A stretch of DNA of 64,000 nucleotides from NCBI GenBank assembly GCA_026182355.1, contig JAPFBL010000610.1, positions 186,001-250,000 of the forward strand, in the 5' to 3' direction. The position numbers were made by a program, and so were the translations under genes. Under the pieces are notes generated by a model that saw only the letters and a list, made by a program, of their open reading frames with translations, searched no databases and had not been told where the DNA came from. Position 1 is the first letter of the stretch. The number at the start of each line of letters is the position of its first letter. The stretch is from Hermatobates lingyangjiaoensis. Taxonomy: Eukaryota; Arthropoda; Insecta; Hemiptera; Hermatobatidae. Below, in pieces: positions 30,282 to 40,830 of the stretch.

Positions 30282-30639
30282 AACTTTATGTATTACAAAG
30301 AATTTGTGAAATTTTTGTACAGTGTAGACATATAAGAAAGAAAGAAAAAAATATTATATCATAGAATGAAGAATCATTGTAAGAAAAAGTAACTGGAAGA
30401 AGTATTGTGGTCAATTTGACGATGATGTATGTAATACACAGTGGAACATGCTGGAATAAATTATAAAATTAAAAAAATGAACTTTATAATGAATAAAACA
30501 AAGTGCTTAGTCTGTTGACGGCAGGCTAAGACAAGCCCCATGGGATATATATCCTAACCTCAAGGCAGTTTAGTGGGGTTAGACCGTCTGAAAACTGTAA
30601 TGGCCGATTTGAAAAGATTTGAATGAAATTGGAGTAGCG

Positions 30640-31120
30640 TAGGCCTATGAGAAGGGAGGATAGCTAGGCATATGAGAAGGGAGGATAGCTAGGCATATGA
30701 GAAGGGAGGATAGCTAGGCATATGAGAAGGGAGGATAGCTAGGTATATGAGAAGGGAGGATAGCTAGGTATATGAGAAGGGAGGATAGCTAGGCATATGA
30801 GAAGGGAGGATAGCTAGGCATATGAGAAGGGAGGATAGCTAGGCCTATGAGAAGGGAGGATAGCTAGGCATATGAGAAGGGAGGATAGCTAGGAATATGA
30901 GAGGGGAGGATAGCTAGGCATATGAGAAGGGAGGATAGCTAGGCATATGAGAAAGGAGGATAGCTAGGCATATGAGAAGGGAGGATAGCTAGGTATATGA
31001 GAAGGGAGGATAGCTAGGTATATGAGAAGGGAGGATAGCTAGGTATATGAGAAGGGAGGATAGCTAGGCATATGAGAAGGGAGGATAGCTAGGTATATGA
31101 GAAGGGAGGATAGCTAGGCT
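30640..31120. repeat. 25-bp minisatellite
   Basis: About 19 copies of ATGAGAAGGGAGGATAGCT plus a six-base variable joint (AGGCAT, AGGTAT, AGGCCT). Confidence 0.95.
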
Positions 31121-31648
31121 ATTCTCTGCCTCATCTTGCTTTAAATCACAATCATCAAATACAGGTGGATACTGTTAGTTTATGTTTATTATACTTTAAA
31201 ATATGTAATAATATTATTGCTTATACATAATAAATGTATAGCTTCCTTAAGATAACAAAATTATCTAGGAAGTAGCCAATTTACCAGGCTACTAGGTAAT
31301 TTATTACGATTTTACTAGTTTACTAGGAGTAGCCTAGGCTACTCAGTCTCACTCGGCCCTCATTGTGAATTAACCAATACCCAGATAATAATTTATGCTA
31401 TTTAGAAGTAAAAAAAACACTATTGAAACTTAAATGTACGGTTATTTAAAATACGGAAACTCGAGGAACCAGTGTATTTAGTAAAATTGATTTCATTTGA
31501 TTCAGAGGACCTAAAAAAGTGTTTTTGCATTGATTATTCCAATTATAAATTTTCAATTGAATTGAAAATCATTGATTATAGTTATCATTTATTTATAGCT
31601 ATAATAACTATACAGTTACACGAATTTCAAATGGTTAAACATCTAAAC

Positions 31649-32490
31649 CAGTGGTTCCCAACCTGTGGGTCGCGACCCCAAACGGGGTCGTGATACCAAT
31701 GCCATGGGGTCGCCAATTGATTTTGACCCGAACGTGAATATTATATAAAACACGGTAAAAACAGAAGACAGTTAAATAAATAACATTATAAAATAATATT
31801 AAGACAATTATTTAAAATTCACACTATGATACTAAATGTGACAGTTCATTAAGTCACTGAACATAACGTACGAGACATGTATTGAACATGTTTCGTTTCA
31901 CTTGAAAGACCTTAAGTCTTCTTTCTCTTTTCTTATGTGGTTTGGACGTAAAAAAAACACTACTTAAAAAGTTATGCAAAAATATACAAGCATGATCTAG
32001 TTATGCTAGAAATATTACGCACCCTTTTGATGTTAAACAACCAATGTAGACAATAGATCGAAAAAAATATCTGATTAAACTGCAGACCGAAATAAATTAG
32101 ATGTGGAACACGACTTGAGGTGTGCCATATCGACAACGCAGCCCAGGATAGAATTGCTTGCTAAAAAGCTACAATACCAGCCGTCTTATTAAGGTCAGTT
32201 CATAAACATACTTTAGTAAAGTTACATAACGGTATGAAATTTGTTTGTTTGAATACTTTGAAATTGATTTGCAATTAATTAATATTTTGTAGGAGCTTTG
32301 AGATTAATGAATAAATTCTATATTAATAATATATTTAAGGAATATACAGTTACTTCACTAATAAATTGCAATATATGCCAGTTTCTTATAGAAAAAAATA
32401 AATGTATAAAAGATATTTTAACGATTGGGGTCGCTTCCTGATTGCTTGTTCTAAAATGGGTCGCTATATTTGAAAGGTTGGGAACCGCTG
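31649..32490. mobile_element. hAT-type MITE, 842 bp
   Basis: Termini CAGTGGTTCCCAACCT and AGGTTGGGAACCGCTG are flanked by a perfect 8-bp duplication ATCTAAAC. Near 31,890-31,945 it contains a decayed fragment resembling the 3' half of family A. No transposase. Confidence 0.9.
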
Positions 32491-33354
32491 ATCTAAACAT
32501 TATAAAGTACTTTCCTTTGTCTACATTTCACGAGCAGAGCAAATTAAAGTAAAATACTACTCATAAAAACAAGTCATAACCTGTTTTTTCTTAATGTAGA
32601 AAATGGGTATTAATAATCAAAAAAATGTTCAACATTGTTAGAAAGATGTTTCTTTCAGAATACAAATATAAAGATCATTAAATCACATATTTTTTTTCAC
32701 AAAATAATTATATAATGACCCAATATATAGAAATGTTTTAAGCTACTCAGCTGTATTTGTTTAGAATGAATTAAAATAAATGCATATCATTACAAAACAC
32801 CAATCCAAGAAGTCGTATAAATTATGTTAAGTAGTAACACAAATATTTCATATGATTGAAATTAACTGTATTGAATTTAAAAAAAAAAACAAAAATAAAA
32901 ACAATCAAAATAGAATACAAATTATTTAAAGTATAAATAAATAATACTAGAATAATAGAAATTAAACTTTAAAAGTAGTATAAGGCTATATTACTTAAAT
33001 ATTGGACACACAGCGCCACAAACGGACATTTCAGGAATCAAATTCTTATATACTAAATTTAAAAACATGTGGTTACTCCAAAATAAATAATTTTATCCAA
33101 ATAGATCTTTTTTCTGTAAAGTGGTATAAAATCCATGTAAAATACATCATATTAAATCAATAATTCAATAAATAATATATTATGGAACATTTAATGTAAT
33201 TTTATTGGAATTAGTTAAGTTATTATGGGATCTTGATATAGGAGAGAAATTCTGTGCATTTTTTTTTTGATACGATTGTACAATGAACTTTACAAAATTC
33301 TTATGCGAAATATTCATAAGAATATCATATTACATTACAAACAATTTGAAGTTA
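32491..33354. other. No recognised gene
   Basis: Very AT-rich. Neither exons with splice signals nor known repeats were seen. If the kinase model is right, this is intron. Confidence 0.35.
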
Positions 33355-33650
33355 TTGTAGGGTTAAAAGCTAATGTGAAATGGTCTCTACATATAAAAAT
33401 TTAATGGTATAAACAAGGCGTTTCGAACACTTAGTGTTCTTCCTACTAAAAAAATACAATGTCATCAGAGAGTTATCTATAGTACAAAGTAAATATAGAT
33501 AACTCTCTGATGAAGTTGTATTTTTTAGTTAATGCCTGAGGAAGAACACTAAGTGTTCGAAACGCGTTGTTTATACCATTAAATTTTTATATGTGGAGAC
33601 CATTTCATTAGCTTTTTAGCCTACAATTAGTAAATACCACCTAATAACTG
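33355..33650. repeat. PLE family D inverted pair
   Basis: The arms share TGGAGACCATTTCATTAG and a TAGATAACTCTC palindrome centre. Motifs are at 33,415-33,452 (minus, GUAGGA core defect) and 33,533-33,571 (plus, intact). Confidence 0.6.
33533..33571 (+). ncRNA. Hammerhead-ribozyme-like motif, family D
   Basis: CUGAGGA, extra A, stem II GAACAC/GUGUUC, GAA, palindromic ACGCGU, then U. Stem I is weak. Confidence 0.65.
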
Positions 33651-33758
33651 ATTGCACTGCGTTAGAATTTGAAGTTAACTAGTTTTCAATTAATTATTTC
33701 AAATTACAGTAGAAAACTCAGTTTACTTAATGTATTCAAATTATAGGCTAGATTGTAC

Positions 33759-34101
33759 TTTAGGAGCCCCAGCGTTTACAGAGATGGGCCTTTACACAGA
33801 GGTTATAAGGGTTTCCCTATTCTCCAGTAGGGATTTTGGAGTCATTTCTTTTTCTTAAATGGCAACTCATAATTATAAACCAGTAATATTTCTTTCAATA
33901 TAAGTTTAATTAGTTCTTGATATATTCCTGGTTTGGGAGAATACAAAACACTTCTTTCAGTCTAATAAATAAGACATTATTTACCTGAAATTATCAATTA
34001 CAACAAAATCCATAGATGTTTACATTTTGAAATTACTAAAACAAATTAGTTTTATAAACATTTTGGCCATTGTTGATTTGTCAACTCTGGGGCTCCTAAA
34101 C
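33759..34101. mobile_element. MITE with TTTAGGAGCCCCAG termini
   Basis: Inverted termini TTTAGGAGCCCCAG and CTGGGGCTCCTAAA lie about 340 bases apart. The target duplication is unclear, so the superfamily is not assigned. Confidence 0.6.
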
Positions 34102-34312
34102 TCCCTCTGTTCCAAATTATATTAAATTAATTAAAAACATTTAAAATCATTAGTTGTGCAATCCGTAATTGTGTGGTATTTACTCATTCTGAGGTCAAAT
34201 GGATAAACCAACAAAAGTCTCCACACAAATGAAGTTTTATTCAACGCGTTTCGAACACTTTGTGTTCATCATCAGGAAAACACCAACCCGTCAGTACCAC
34301 TTCCTTGGTGTT

Positions 34313-34351
34313 TTCCTGATGATGAACACAAAGTGTTCGAAACGCGTTGAA
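34313..34351 (+). ncRNA. Hammerhead-ribozyme-like motif, tandem unit 1
   Basis: UUC/GAA stem I, CUGAUGA, extra U, stem II GAACAC/GUGUUC with an AAA loop, GAA, palindromic ACGCGU, U. Cleavage is predicted after 34,348. Confidence 0.7.
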
Positions 34352-34441
34352 TAAAACTTCATTTGTGAAATTACTAAAATGAGGAAACTCCTACTAGTTG
34401 TTTTCACTTGACCAACCCGTCAGTACCACTTCCTTGGTGTT

Positions 34442-34480
34442 TTCCTGATGATGAACACAAAGTGTTCGAAACGCGTTGAA
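34442..34480 (+). ncRNA. Hammerhead-ribozyme-like motif, tandem unit 2
   Basis: Identical to unit 1, 129 bases downstream. Cleavage at both would release a 129-nt RNA. Confidence 0.7.
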
Positions 34481-34570
34481 TAAAACTTCATTTGTGAAAT
34501 TACTAAAATGAGGAAACTCCTACTAGTTGTTTTCACTTGACCAACCCGTCAGTACCACTTCCTTGGTGTT

Positions 34571-34609
34571 TTCCTGATGATGAACACAAAGTGTTCGAAA
34601 CGCGTTAAA
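34571..34609 (+). ncRNA. Hammerhead-ribozyme-like motif, tandem unit 3
   Basis: As units 1 and 2, but the first stem I base after the cleavage position is A instead of G. Confidence 0.65.
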
Positions 34610-34852
34610 TAAAACTTCATTTGTGTGGAGACTTTTGTAGGTTTATCCATTTTACCTCAGAATAAAAACATTTAATGGTCGTATAATTATTTACCATTCT
34701 TTGCTAAACTACTTTACTATTTCATATATAAATATAAAATTTCAAAACTAAATGTATTTGTTTTTTAATTATTTTATCTGGATTTATACCACTTTTAATG
34801 TAATAAAAATAAATTATGCTTACAAAAAAAACCCTTTTGTGATTCTCATAAA

Positions 34853-34858
34853 TTTATT
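34853..34858 (-). promoter_or_regulatory. Candidate polyadenylation signal AATAAA
   Basis: On the minus strand, about 85 bases after the stop codon of the prenyltransferase gene. Confidence 0.5.
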
Positions 34859-34943
34859 TTTTCTTCTTTAGTTTCTTCAAATGTTTTGTAGATCTAGCAC
34901 AATAACTAATTAAAGATATAAAAATAGCATCAGACTTGAAATC

Positions 34944-36116
34944 TCATCGCAGTCTTTTATATATGTTTTCTAAAAGATTAAAAAATAATTTATGAGGCAT
35001 TCCTCGACTTGTTTGTTGTATAGTCGTTTCAATTATTTTATACGATTCCTCCTCATAGGCATTGAAAATCGATGGCAGACCTAATTGAAGATAAAGATTT
35101 TTCACTTCTTCTATTTTATTTAAATCATTTGAACCATAGCAGTCTTCCATTATCTTCCTTTGTTCTGTATTACATCTTTGTAAAGCAACAACTGAAAGCC
35201 AAGTACATTTTCCTTCTCTTATATCAGATGATGTTTTTTCATTATTACCAAAAACATCGATATAATCATCTTGAACTTGAAAAAATCTTCCAATTTCTAA
35301 AAGAATGCTTTTTGCTTGTCGATAAAGTTCTGGATCTGTTATTCCTGCTAATTGCATTCCAAGAGCAACAGGTAGATGGAATGTATAATAACTAGTCTTA
35401 TATTTAACCAAAGAATTATATGCATCCATTGTTAGCTTGGATAAATCACCAGAATTAGAAATATTTCTTGCTAATTTCGCATCCAAACATTGACCAATAG
35501 CTGTTTTAAAAGCAATATCATGAAATAATTCAAGCATATTTGTATAATATGGTTTTTTATTAAAATGAACTTTAAGTAATTCATAAATACTGCTCTCAAT
35601 TAGTAATGCATCATTAATAGCTGTTAAACCAACATCAGGATTTTTATGCCAAGCCGGCATACCTCTTCGTAATTCAGCATCATCGATGATATCATCAACA
35701 ACTAATTGATAACCCTGAAACATTTCTACACACCAACCTAAAATTTGAGACAATCTGATAGTTTCATCTGTTATTAAATCACTTGAAGCCATTGATTTAA
35801 AACTATAAACAACTGTTAAACCACGCAATCTTTTACCACCTGAAGATGCCAAATAAACTTCATCTCTTGTTGCAACATTATGTTGTAAAACTTTCGCCAA
35901 CCAAATTTTTATATCCGTTACATCACCATATTTTCCAGTATTTGTTAAATCTCTAACAACATCTGGAAAAACAGCCATGAAATCTCTTCTATCATCTTTA
36001 GTTATTGAATTAGCAACAACAGCGAAATTTTTATTCAATTTAATATTATTCAAGACACCGGAAAATTTATAAGCTTTGAAAAGCTTATTCATTCTTGATA
36101 GATTACAAGAAAACAT
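34944..36116 (-). CDS. Farnesyl diphosphate synthase-type isoprenyl diphosphate synthase
   Basis: A 390-codon uninterrupted frame of normal length for an insect enzyme with a leader. It would condense allylic diphosphates with isopentenyl diphosphate (mevalonate pathway; sterol-free insects use it for juvenile hormone, ubiquinone and protein prenylation). Motifs in order: GGKRLRGL (about residue 93), the first Asp-rich motif DDIIDD (about 140) followed by LRRG, AINDALLIE (about 165), KTAIGQCLD (about 207), YKTSYYTFHLPVALGM (about 236), and the second Asp-rich motif QDDYID (about 278). The C-terminus YKRLR is typical. All metal-binding Asp are present. Five and four residues before the first motif, the usual F-F is Y-Q, so product length or activity may differ. 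The first 30 residues lack acids and are rich in S, N, K and R, suggesting mitochondrial import. The lack of introns may mean a retrocopy. The first ATG was chosen. A second Met nine codons on would leave a cytosolic-like start. Confidence 0.85.
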   Translation of the reverse strand: MFSCNLSRMNKLFKAYKFSGVLNNIKLNKNFAVVANSITKDDRRDFMAVFPDVVRDLTNTGKYGDVTDIKIWLAKVLQHNVATRDEVYLASSGGKRLRGLTVVYSFKSMASSDLITDETIRLSQILGWCVEMFQGYQLVVDDIIDDAELRRGMPAWHKNPDVGLTAINDALLIESSIYELLKVHFNKKPYYTNMLELFHDIAFKTAIGQCLDAKLARNISNSGDLSKLTMDAYNSLVKYKTSYYTFHLPVALGMQLAGITDPELYRQAKSILLEIGRFFQVQDDYIDVFGNNEKTSSDIREGKCTWLSVVALQRCNTEQRKIMEDCYGSNDLNKIEEVKNLYLQLGLPSIFNAYEEESYKIIETTIQQTSRGMPHKLFFNLLENIYKRLR

Positions 36117-36690
36117 AATTTTGAAATAAGCTTAATAAAACTCATATATTTACCACTAAGAAACTTTAAACTGAATACCTAAAGAAACAAAATGAATTTA
36201 ATTTAATTCCAACTAATTCCTACTCAATGACACTACTGATAAGACCTAAAACTTGTAAACAATCTATAAGGCAACACTGCCAATAATTTTCACTAAAAAC
36301 CAATAATACCTTCCTTTTTTTTTATTTTAATAATGAATTATGAGCACGATAAAAGCAAAATAAATTTAGCTGTTTTTCAAATATATGTTTTAAAAAATTT
36401 ATAAATATACAGACGTGGCGTGCAAAGGTGAGGACGAAGTTAATATAATAAAATATGATAATATGATAAATTTAAATTTTCAACAATAGTGAATCAAATT
36501 TTACAGAACAACCCTACCGAAAAAAAGTTGTTAATCATTTATTCTTGTATAGATACTCGTTCAGAAATTACCTGGAAATTTACGATACCCAAACACGCTT
36601 CATTATTATTATATTAATTCTTTTGTTATTCTTTGCTTACTTTAGTCTTTACATCTCATCATGTTTTTTTTTATTTTTTAAAGTTAATTG
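36117..36690. other. 5' region of the prenyltransferase gene, nothing specific recognised
   Basis: AT-rich. No clear TATA/initiator pair can be singled out because TA-rich matches are everywhere. Confidence 0.35.
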
Positions 36691-37075
36691 TTAAAAACAT
36701 AACCATAATTTGGCGAAAATTGCTTCTTGTAAAGTTTTTTCTACCTTCACGAATAACATTTTTGTTATTCCATCTACATTAGATAACACACTTACTACTG
36801 TTAACATGTTTCAACTCTTTCCTAGAGCCATTTACATAAAGAGAATGATTCTCTAAATGTATTCTCCTTTTATATAGGCAAAGTAGAGAATCATTCTCAT
36901 CCAGATGATGGCTGTAGGAATGAGTTGAATCATGTTGATAGTAAGAAGTACGTTATTTAGTTTAGATGTAATTACAAAAACGTTAATCAGGAACACAGAA
37001 TAACCTAACAAAGAAGCAAGTTTCACCAAATTATGGTTTATATTTTTATTAATATATACTTACAACGAGGACTGC
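36690..37075. repeat. Inverted pair of PLE ORF starts
   Basis: Related to 10,886-11,185. The left, minus-strand arm has the RK..KLYKKQ-like and FAKLWL-like blocks. The right, plus-strand arm ends in a QRGLLPKFSNI-like block at 37,045-37,090. A CAGAUGA with extra U and a GGCU stem at 36,902-36,945 is a decayed hammerhead. Confidence 0.45.
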
Positions 37076-37140
37076 TACCAAAATTTTCAAATATTAGAAT
37101 TTATCTAAACAGAAGTTATAAGATATAAAATTATATATGA

Positions 37141-37222
37141 TCAAACCACAATAAGAAAATGTGAAAACAAGACTAAGATCTTTCAACCGTAACAAGCGGT
37201 CTTCGTCAGAGTCAAAAACCCA
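37141..37222 (-). repeat. Family A pseudo-LTR with intact hammerhead-like motif
   Basis: The motif at 37,171-37,213 has all core bases and the AGAUCU palindrome. Confidence 0.6.
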
Positions 37223-37575
37223 ACTGAGTCAGTTCGTCAGAGTGCTCACCTCGAGAGTGAGTGATTTTCATTTGTCTATTCGTCAGAGTGCTCACCTCGA
37301 GTGGGTGATTCCCATTTGTCTATTCGACAAAGTGCTCACCTCGAGAGTGAGTGATTTTCATTTGTCTATTCTTCAGAGTCTTCACCTCGAGAGTGGGTGT
37401 TTCCCATTTGTCTATTCGTCAGAGTTCTCACCTCGAGAGTGGGTGATTCCCATTTTTCTATTCGTCAGAGTCTTCAACTCGAAAGTGAGTGATTTTCATT
37501 TGTCTATTCGTCAGAGTCCTCACCTCGAGAGTGGGTGATTCCCGTTTGTCTATTCGTCAGAGTCCTCATCACCAG
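37222..37575. repeat. 46-bp minisatellite
   Basis: About eight copies with CACCTCGAGAGTG and TTTGTCTATTCGTCAGAG blocks. The unit begins with the same GTCAGAGTC found at the edge of the family A motif, which suggests it expanded from that end. Confidence 0.85.
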
Positions 37576-37659
37576 AGTGGGCAGCAGGCCATACTGATTG
37601 CGTAGACTAGCTAACAGGCGGAAGGTTTTGTAGTCACTCACCTTACCTGCAGCCAAGGT

Positions 37660-38022
37660 ATTTAAATCCACATCTTAATTTAACATACAATTATCAAAGA
37701 ACACTGGCACAAATAAGAACAGCAGACGGTGACACTCTACACCTATCATTCAAAAGTATCTCATATAAAATTAAAACTGAGCAACTCTGTACAATATGCA
37801 ATATGCAGGAATATGAGACTTTGGCCCATATAGTATTGAGATGTCCTATCTATGGCCCTCAAAGGGAAGCCTTCTTACCCCACAGCTTTTTCAATAAACA
37901 GTGACCGGATATAACCAACCTTGTCTCTCTCCTAGGAATTATACATAAAAGACAGGTTGCAAATATATTACAATTTCTTGTAAATATTTTAAAAGTTAGA
38001 GCTTTTAATTTAAATGAGTAAA
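37660..38022 (+). pseudogene. Non-LTR retrotransposon C-terminus (lineage 2)
   Basis: Plus-strand blocks YNYQRTLAQIRTADG, KTEQLCTICNMQEYET, HIVLRCPIYGPQRE and ILQFLVNILKVRAFNLNE end at a stop. The C-x2-C...H...C arrangement is the zinc-knuckle-like tail of LINE ORF2 proteins. An in-frame stop (after SFFNKQ) breaks it. Confidence 0.65.
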
Positions 38023-38269
38023 CACCAATGATATTCCTTTAAGAAAGGTATTTCAGTATATTTCAAAAATATACAGTATATATACAGAAATATTTCAGTA
38101 TATTTTAAGAAATATCAGTATATTTCAGATTTTATTTTTTTTTATTTATGTATTTCGTTATTATTGATTATATCATGGCTTGCTTAATACACTTGTAATG
38201 TGGAAGTATTTCGAGAAAGGAGGACAAATAAAATATTAAATATAGTTAATGGGTTAGTTCCACTGAGGT

Positions 38270-39015
38270 TAGTAATATTAGAATTAGTAATAATACATTC
38301 CGTCATACCTCATAAAGTCTTAGAAAAGCTTGACCGGTTTCGGGTCCGTCTGGAACCCATCTTCAAGAGCACTTAACTGACTGTGAATGTTGTTTTCCTA
38401 TAACATACCTATATATAGCATCTACATTGTGTAATCAGTGTTGTGTGTGTAGTTATTTTTTTTTCTTTTTTTTTCCTATTTCTTTAATTGCTATGTTTTT
38501 TTCTTTTATTCCTTATTTCATTATCTAGTTCCAGTTCCTTTTGTCGTCTTTTAAATGTTATTAGTGGTTTTGTTAAAATGTCGGTTTGGTGGTTTGTTTA
38601 TCCATTGATTATATTGTCTGTCATTTTATGTTTATATATTTCTATTTGTTCCTGTATGTTCATTCGTTGTCCTTTTTGTCCCGTCTGTAGTAAGTCCATT
38701 GTGTTTTCCATACTGTCTAGATTTTAACAAAACCACTAATAACCTTTAAAAGACGACACAAGGAACTGGAAATAGATAATGAAATAAGCAATAAAAGGAA
38801 AAAAACATAGCAATTAAAGAAATAGAAAAAAAAATAACTACACACACAACATTGATTACACAATGTAGATGCTATATATAGGTAGGTTATAGGAAAACAA
38901 CATTCACAGTCAGTTAGGTGCTCTTGAAGATGGGATCCAGGCGGACCCGAAACCGGTCGAACTTTTCAGAGACTTTACGAGGTATGACGGAATGTATTAT
39001 TACTAATTCTAAATA
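38270..39015. repeat. 745-bp palindrome, family P
   Basis: The arms are about 38,283-38,583 and 38,722-39,010, 90% or more similar by eye. Motifs are at 38,328-38,370 (minus) and 38,921-38,961 (plus). Confidence 0.7.
38328..38370 (-). ncRNA. Hammerhead-like motif, family P
   Basis: UUGAAGA (C3 replaced), extra U, stem II GGGU/ACCC, GAA, palindromic ACCGGU, then C. The C3 change argues against activity. Confidence 0.45.
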
Positions 39016-39389
39016 AACTATTGTTAGTTTTTATTAAAACTAGACAATTGATTAATAGCCCTTTTACTCATTTCCAATAAAGACAGTCACTGTACACTGA
39101 CAAGTGAAGAGAAGTCAACTAACTGGTTCAATCAGAGGTCAATCAACCAACCAGACCTTAGAGTTTAGAGCGAAGATTTAAATTTACATACTTTGCATAA
39201 TACTTTAAACTATGAAGCAATGTAATAAAATTAATACTTAAATAAAATAAATAAAATGTATAAAATTAATACTTTAAAATCAAATATTATTCTATTCTAT
39301 TCTACCTGAAGCCAAGGCAGGTTCAATAGTACTTTGATACAGAGTTTTACGTGAAAGCTCTTCAAATATCCTCAGAATCACTATCATTG

Positions 39390-40215
39390 GTATATTTTTA
39401 CTTATTTTTAAAATATTTTTTAATGTTTTAAAAATTTCAATGATTTTTAAAATGTACTTTATTATTTTTGAAAATATTTCTTATAGTTTTTAAATGAATT
39501 TTTACTTATTTTTTTAAAAATATTTTTAATCTTTTAAAAAGTTTAATAATTTTTAAAATATACTTCATAATTTTTGAAAATATTTGTTAAAGTTTTTAAA
39601 AGAATTTTTACTTATTTTTAAAATATTTTTTAATGTTTTAAAAATTTCAATTATTTTTAAAATGTACTGTATTATTTTTGAAAACATTTCTTATAGTTTT
39701 TAAAAAATTTTTTTTACTTATTTTTAAAATATTTTTTAATGTTTTAAAAAAATCAATGATTTTTAAAATGTACTTCATTATTTTTGAAAATATTTCTTAA
39801 AGTTTTTAAAAGAATTTTTACTTAATTTTTTAAAATATTTTTTAATGTTTTAAAAATTTCAATTAATTTTTAAAATGTACTTTATTATTTTTGAAAACAT
39901 TTCTTATAGTTTTTAAAAAAAATTTTTTACTTATTTTTAAAATATTTTTTAATGTTTTAAAAAGTTCAATGATTTTTAAAATGTACTTCATTATTTTTGA
40001 AAATATTTCTTAAAGTTTTTAAAAGAATTTTTACTTAATTTTTTAAAATATTTTTTAATGTTTTAAAAATTTCAATTAATTTTTAAAATGTACTTTATTA
40101 TTTTTGAAAACATGTCTTATAGTTTTTAAAAGAATTTTTACTTATTTTTAAAATATTTTTTTTTATGTTTCAAAAAGTTTAATGATTTTTAAAATATACT
40201 TTATTCTTTTTAAAA
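39390..40215. repeat. AT-rich satellite, 104-108-bp period
   Basis: About 7.5 copies of a unit containing TTTTTACTTATTTTTAAAAT and TGTACTTTATTATTTTTGAA. It has very low complexity. Confidence 0.85.
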
Positions 40216-40830
40216 TAAGTAAAATAAGTGAATAAGTTGGCAGGTGGACTTGGAAAGTGGTACTCACTTTGGAGAGACTTGGTACCTGGTAAGAGGTACT
40301 TCCTTTTGGGAGGGCGAACAAATCCTAATGGAATAATGGTAGTCCAAAAAAATCAAAGGAGTAAATAGATCTATATCATAATAATTTTATGAAAAGGAAT
40401 AATTATGTTTCAAAACTCTTTAGCTAATGTTGAAATATGTTAGACCACTAGGTAGATAATGGTGATTAGATGATGAACAATTCATGAATTTTTTCATTAT
40501 TTCAAATAACAATATAAGACTAAAAATAACAACCATCAACACTTGGTGATTTTTTTTACCTTAATCTAAATTATTATATAAATCTGTTTAATTGATCAAA
40601 GCTGAGTTAGTTACTATATTTGACAACAGAGGGTAGCACTATGACAAAAGGAAGATGGTTGACTACAAGTTATACTTGTTAATATCAGTTTATGCCAAAT
40701 TATTCAAATATATATTAAATACAATTGAATAGTGTATTACATTCAATTAAAAAATGTAATAAATTCAAAGTGTATTACATATACCTAGTTTGAAGTGTAT
40801 TACATTAAAAAATAGGAGTAGTAATGGAGT
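40216..40830. other. No recognised gene
   Basis: AT-rich. A few short repeats of TGTATTACATT occur near 40,730-40,800. Confidence 0.35.

Larger units (their letters stand above)
29770..31385 (+). mobile_element. Unclassified element X with internal 25-bp minisatellite, copy 1
   Basis: Matches 61,445-62,345 in reverse over its flanks: TAGGCTAAGTAG...ATGCTG at one end, CCCTCATTGTGAATTA at the other, and the minisatellite in the middle. A SINE is inserted at 29,957-30,281. No coding frame or terminal repeats were recognised, so the class is open. Confidence 0.6.
34190..34655. repeat. Family D tandem hammerhead array with one inverted unit
   Basis: One minus-strand unit (motif 34,240-34,278) faces three plus-strand units with a 129-bp period (unit starts 34,282, 34,411 and 34,540). 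The outer flanks AAAAGTCTCCACACAAAT and its inverse close the structure. Confidence 0.85.

Noticed and set aside
35072..35395. 107-codon plus-strand frame
   Set aside because: Antisense shadow of the prenyltransferase gene.
37222..37575. CRISPR-like array
   Set aside because: Units are contiguous with no unique spacers and the DNA is eukaryotic. It is a minisatellite.
38488..38727. 79-codon plus-strand hydrophobic frame
   Set aside because: Lies in one arm of the family P palindrome and has no domain. It is probably a T-rich translation artefact.
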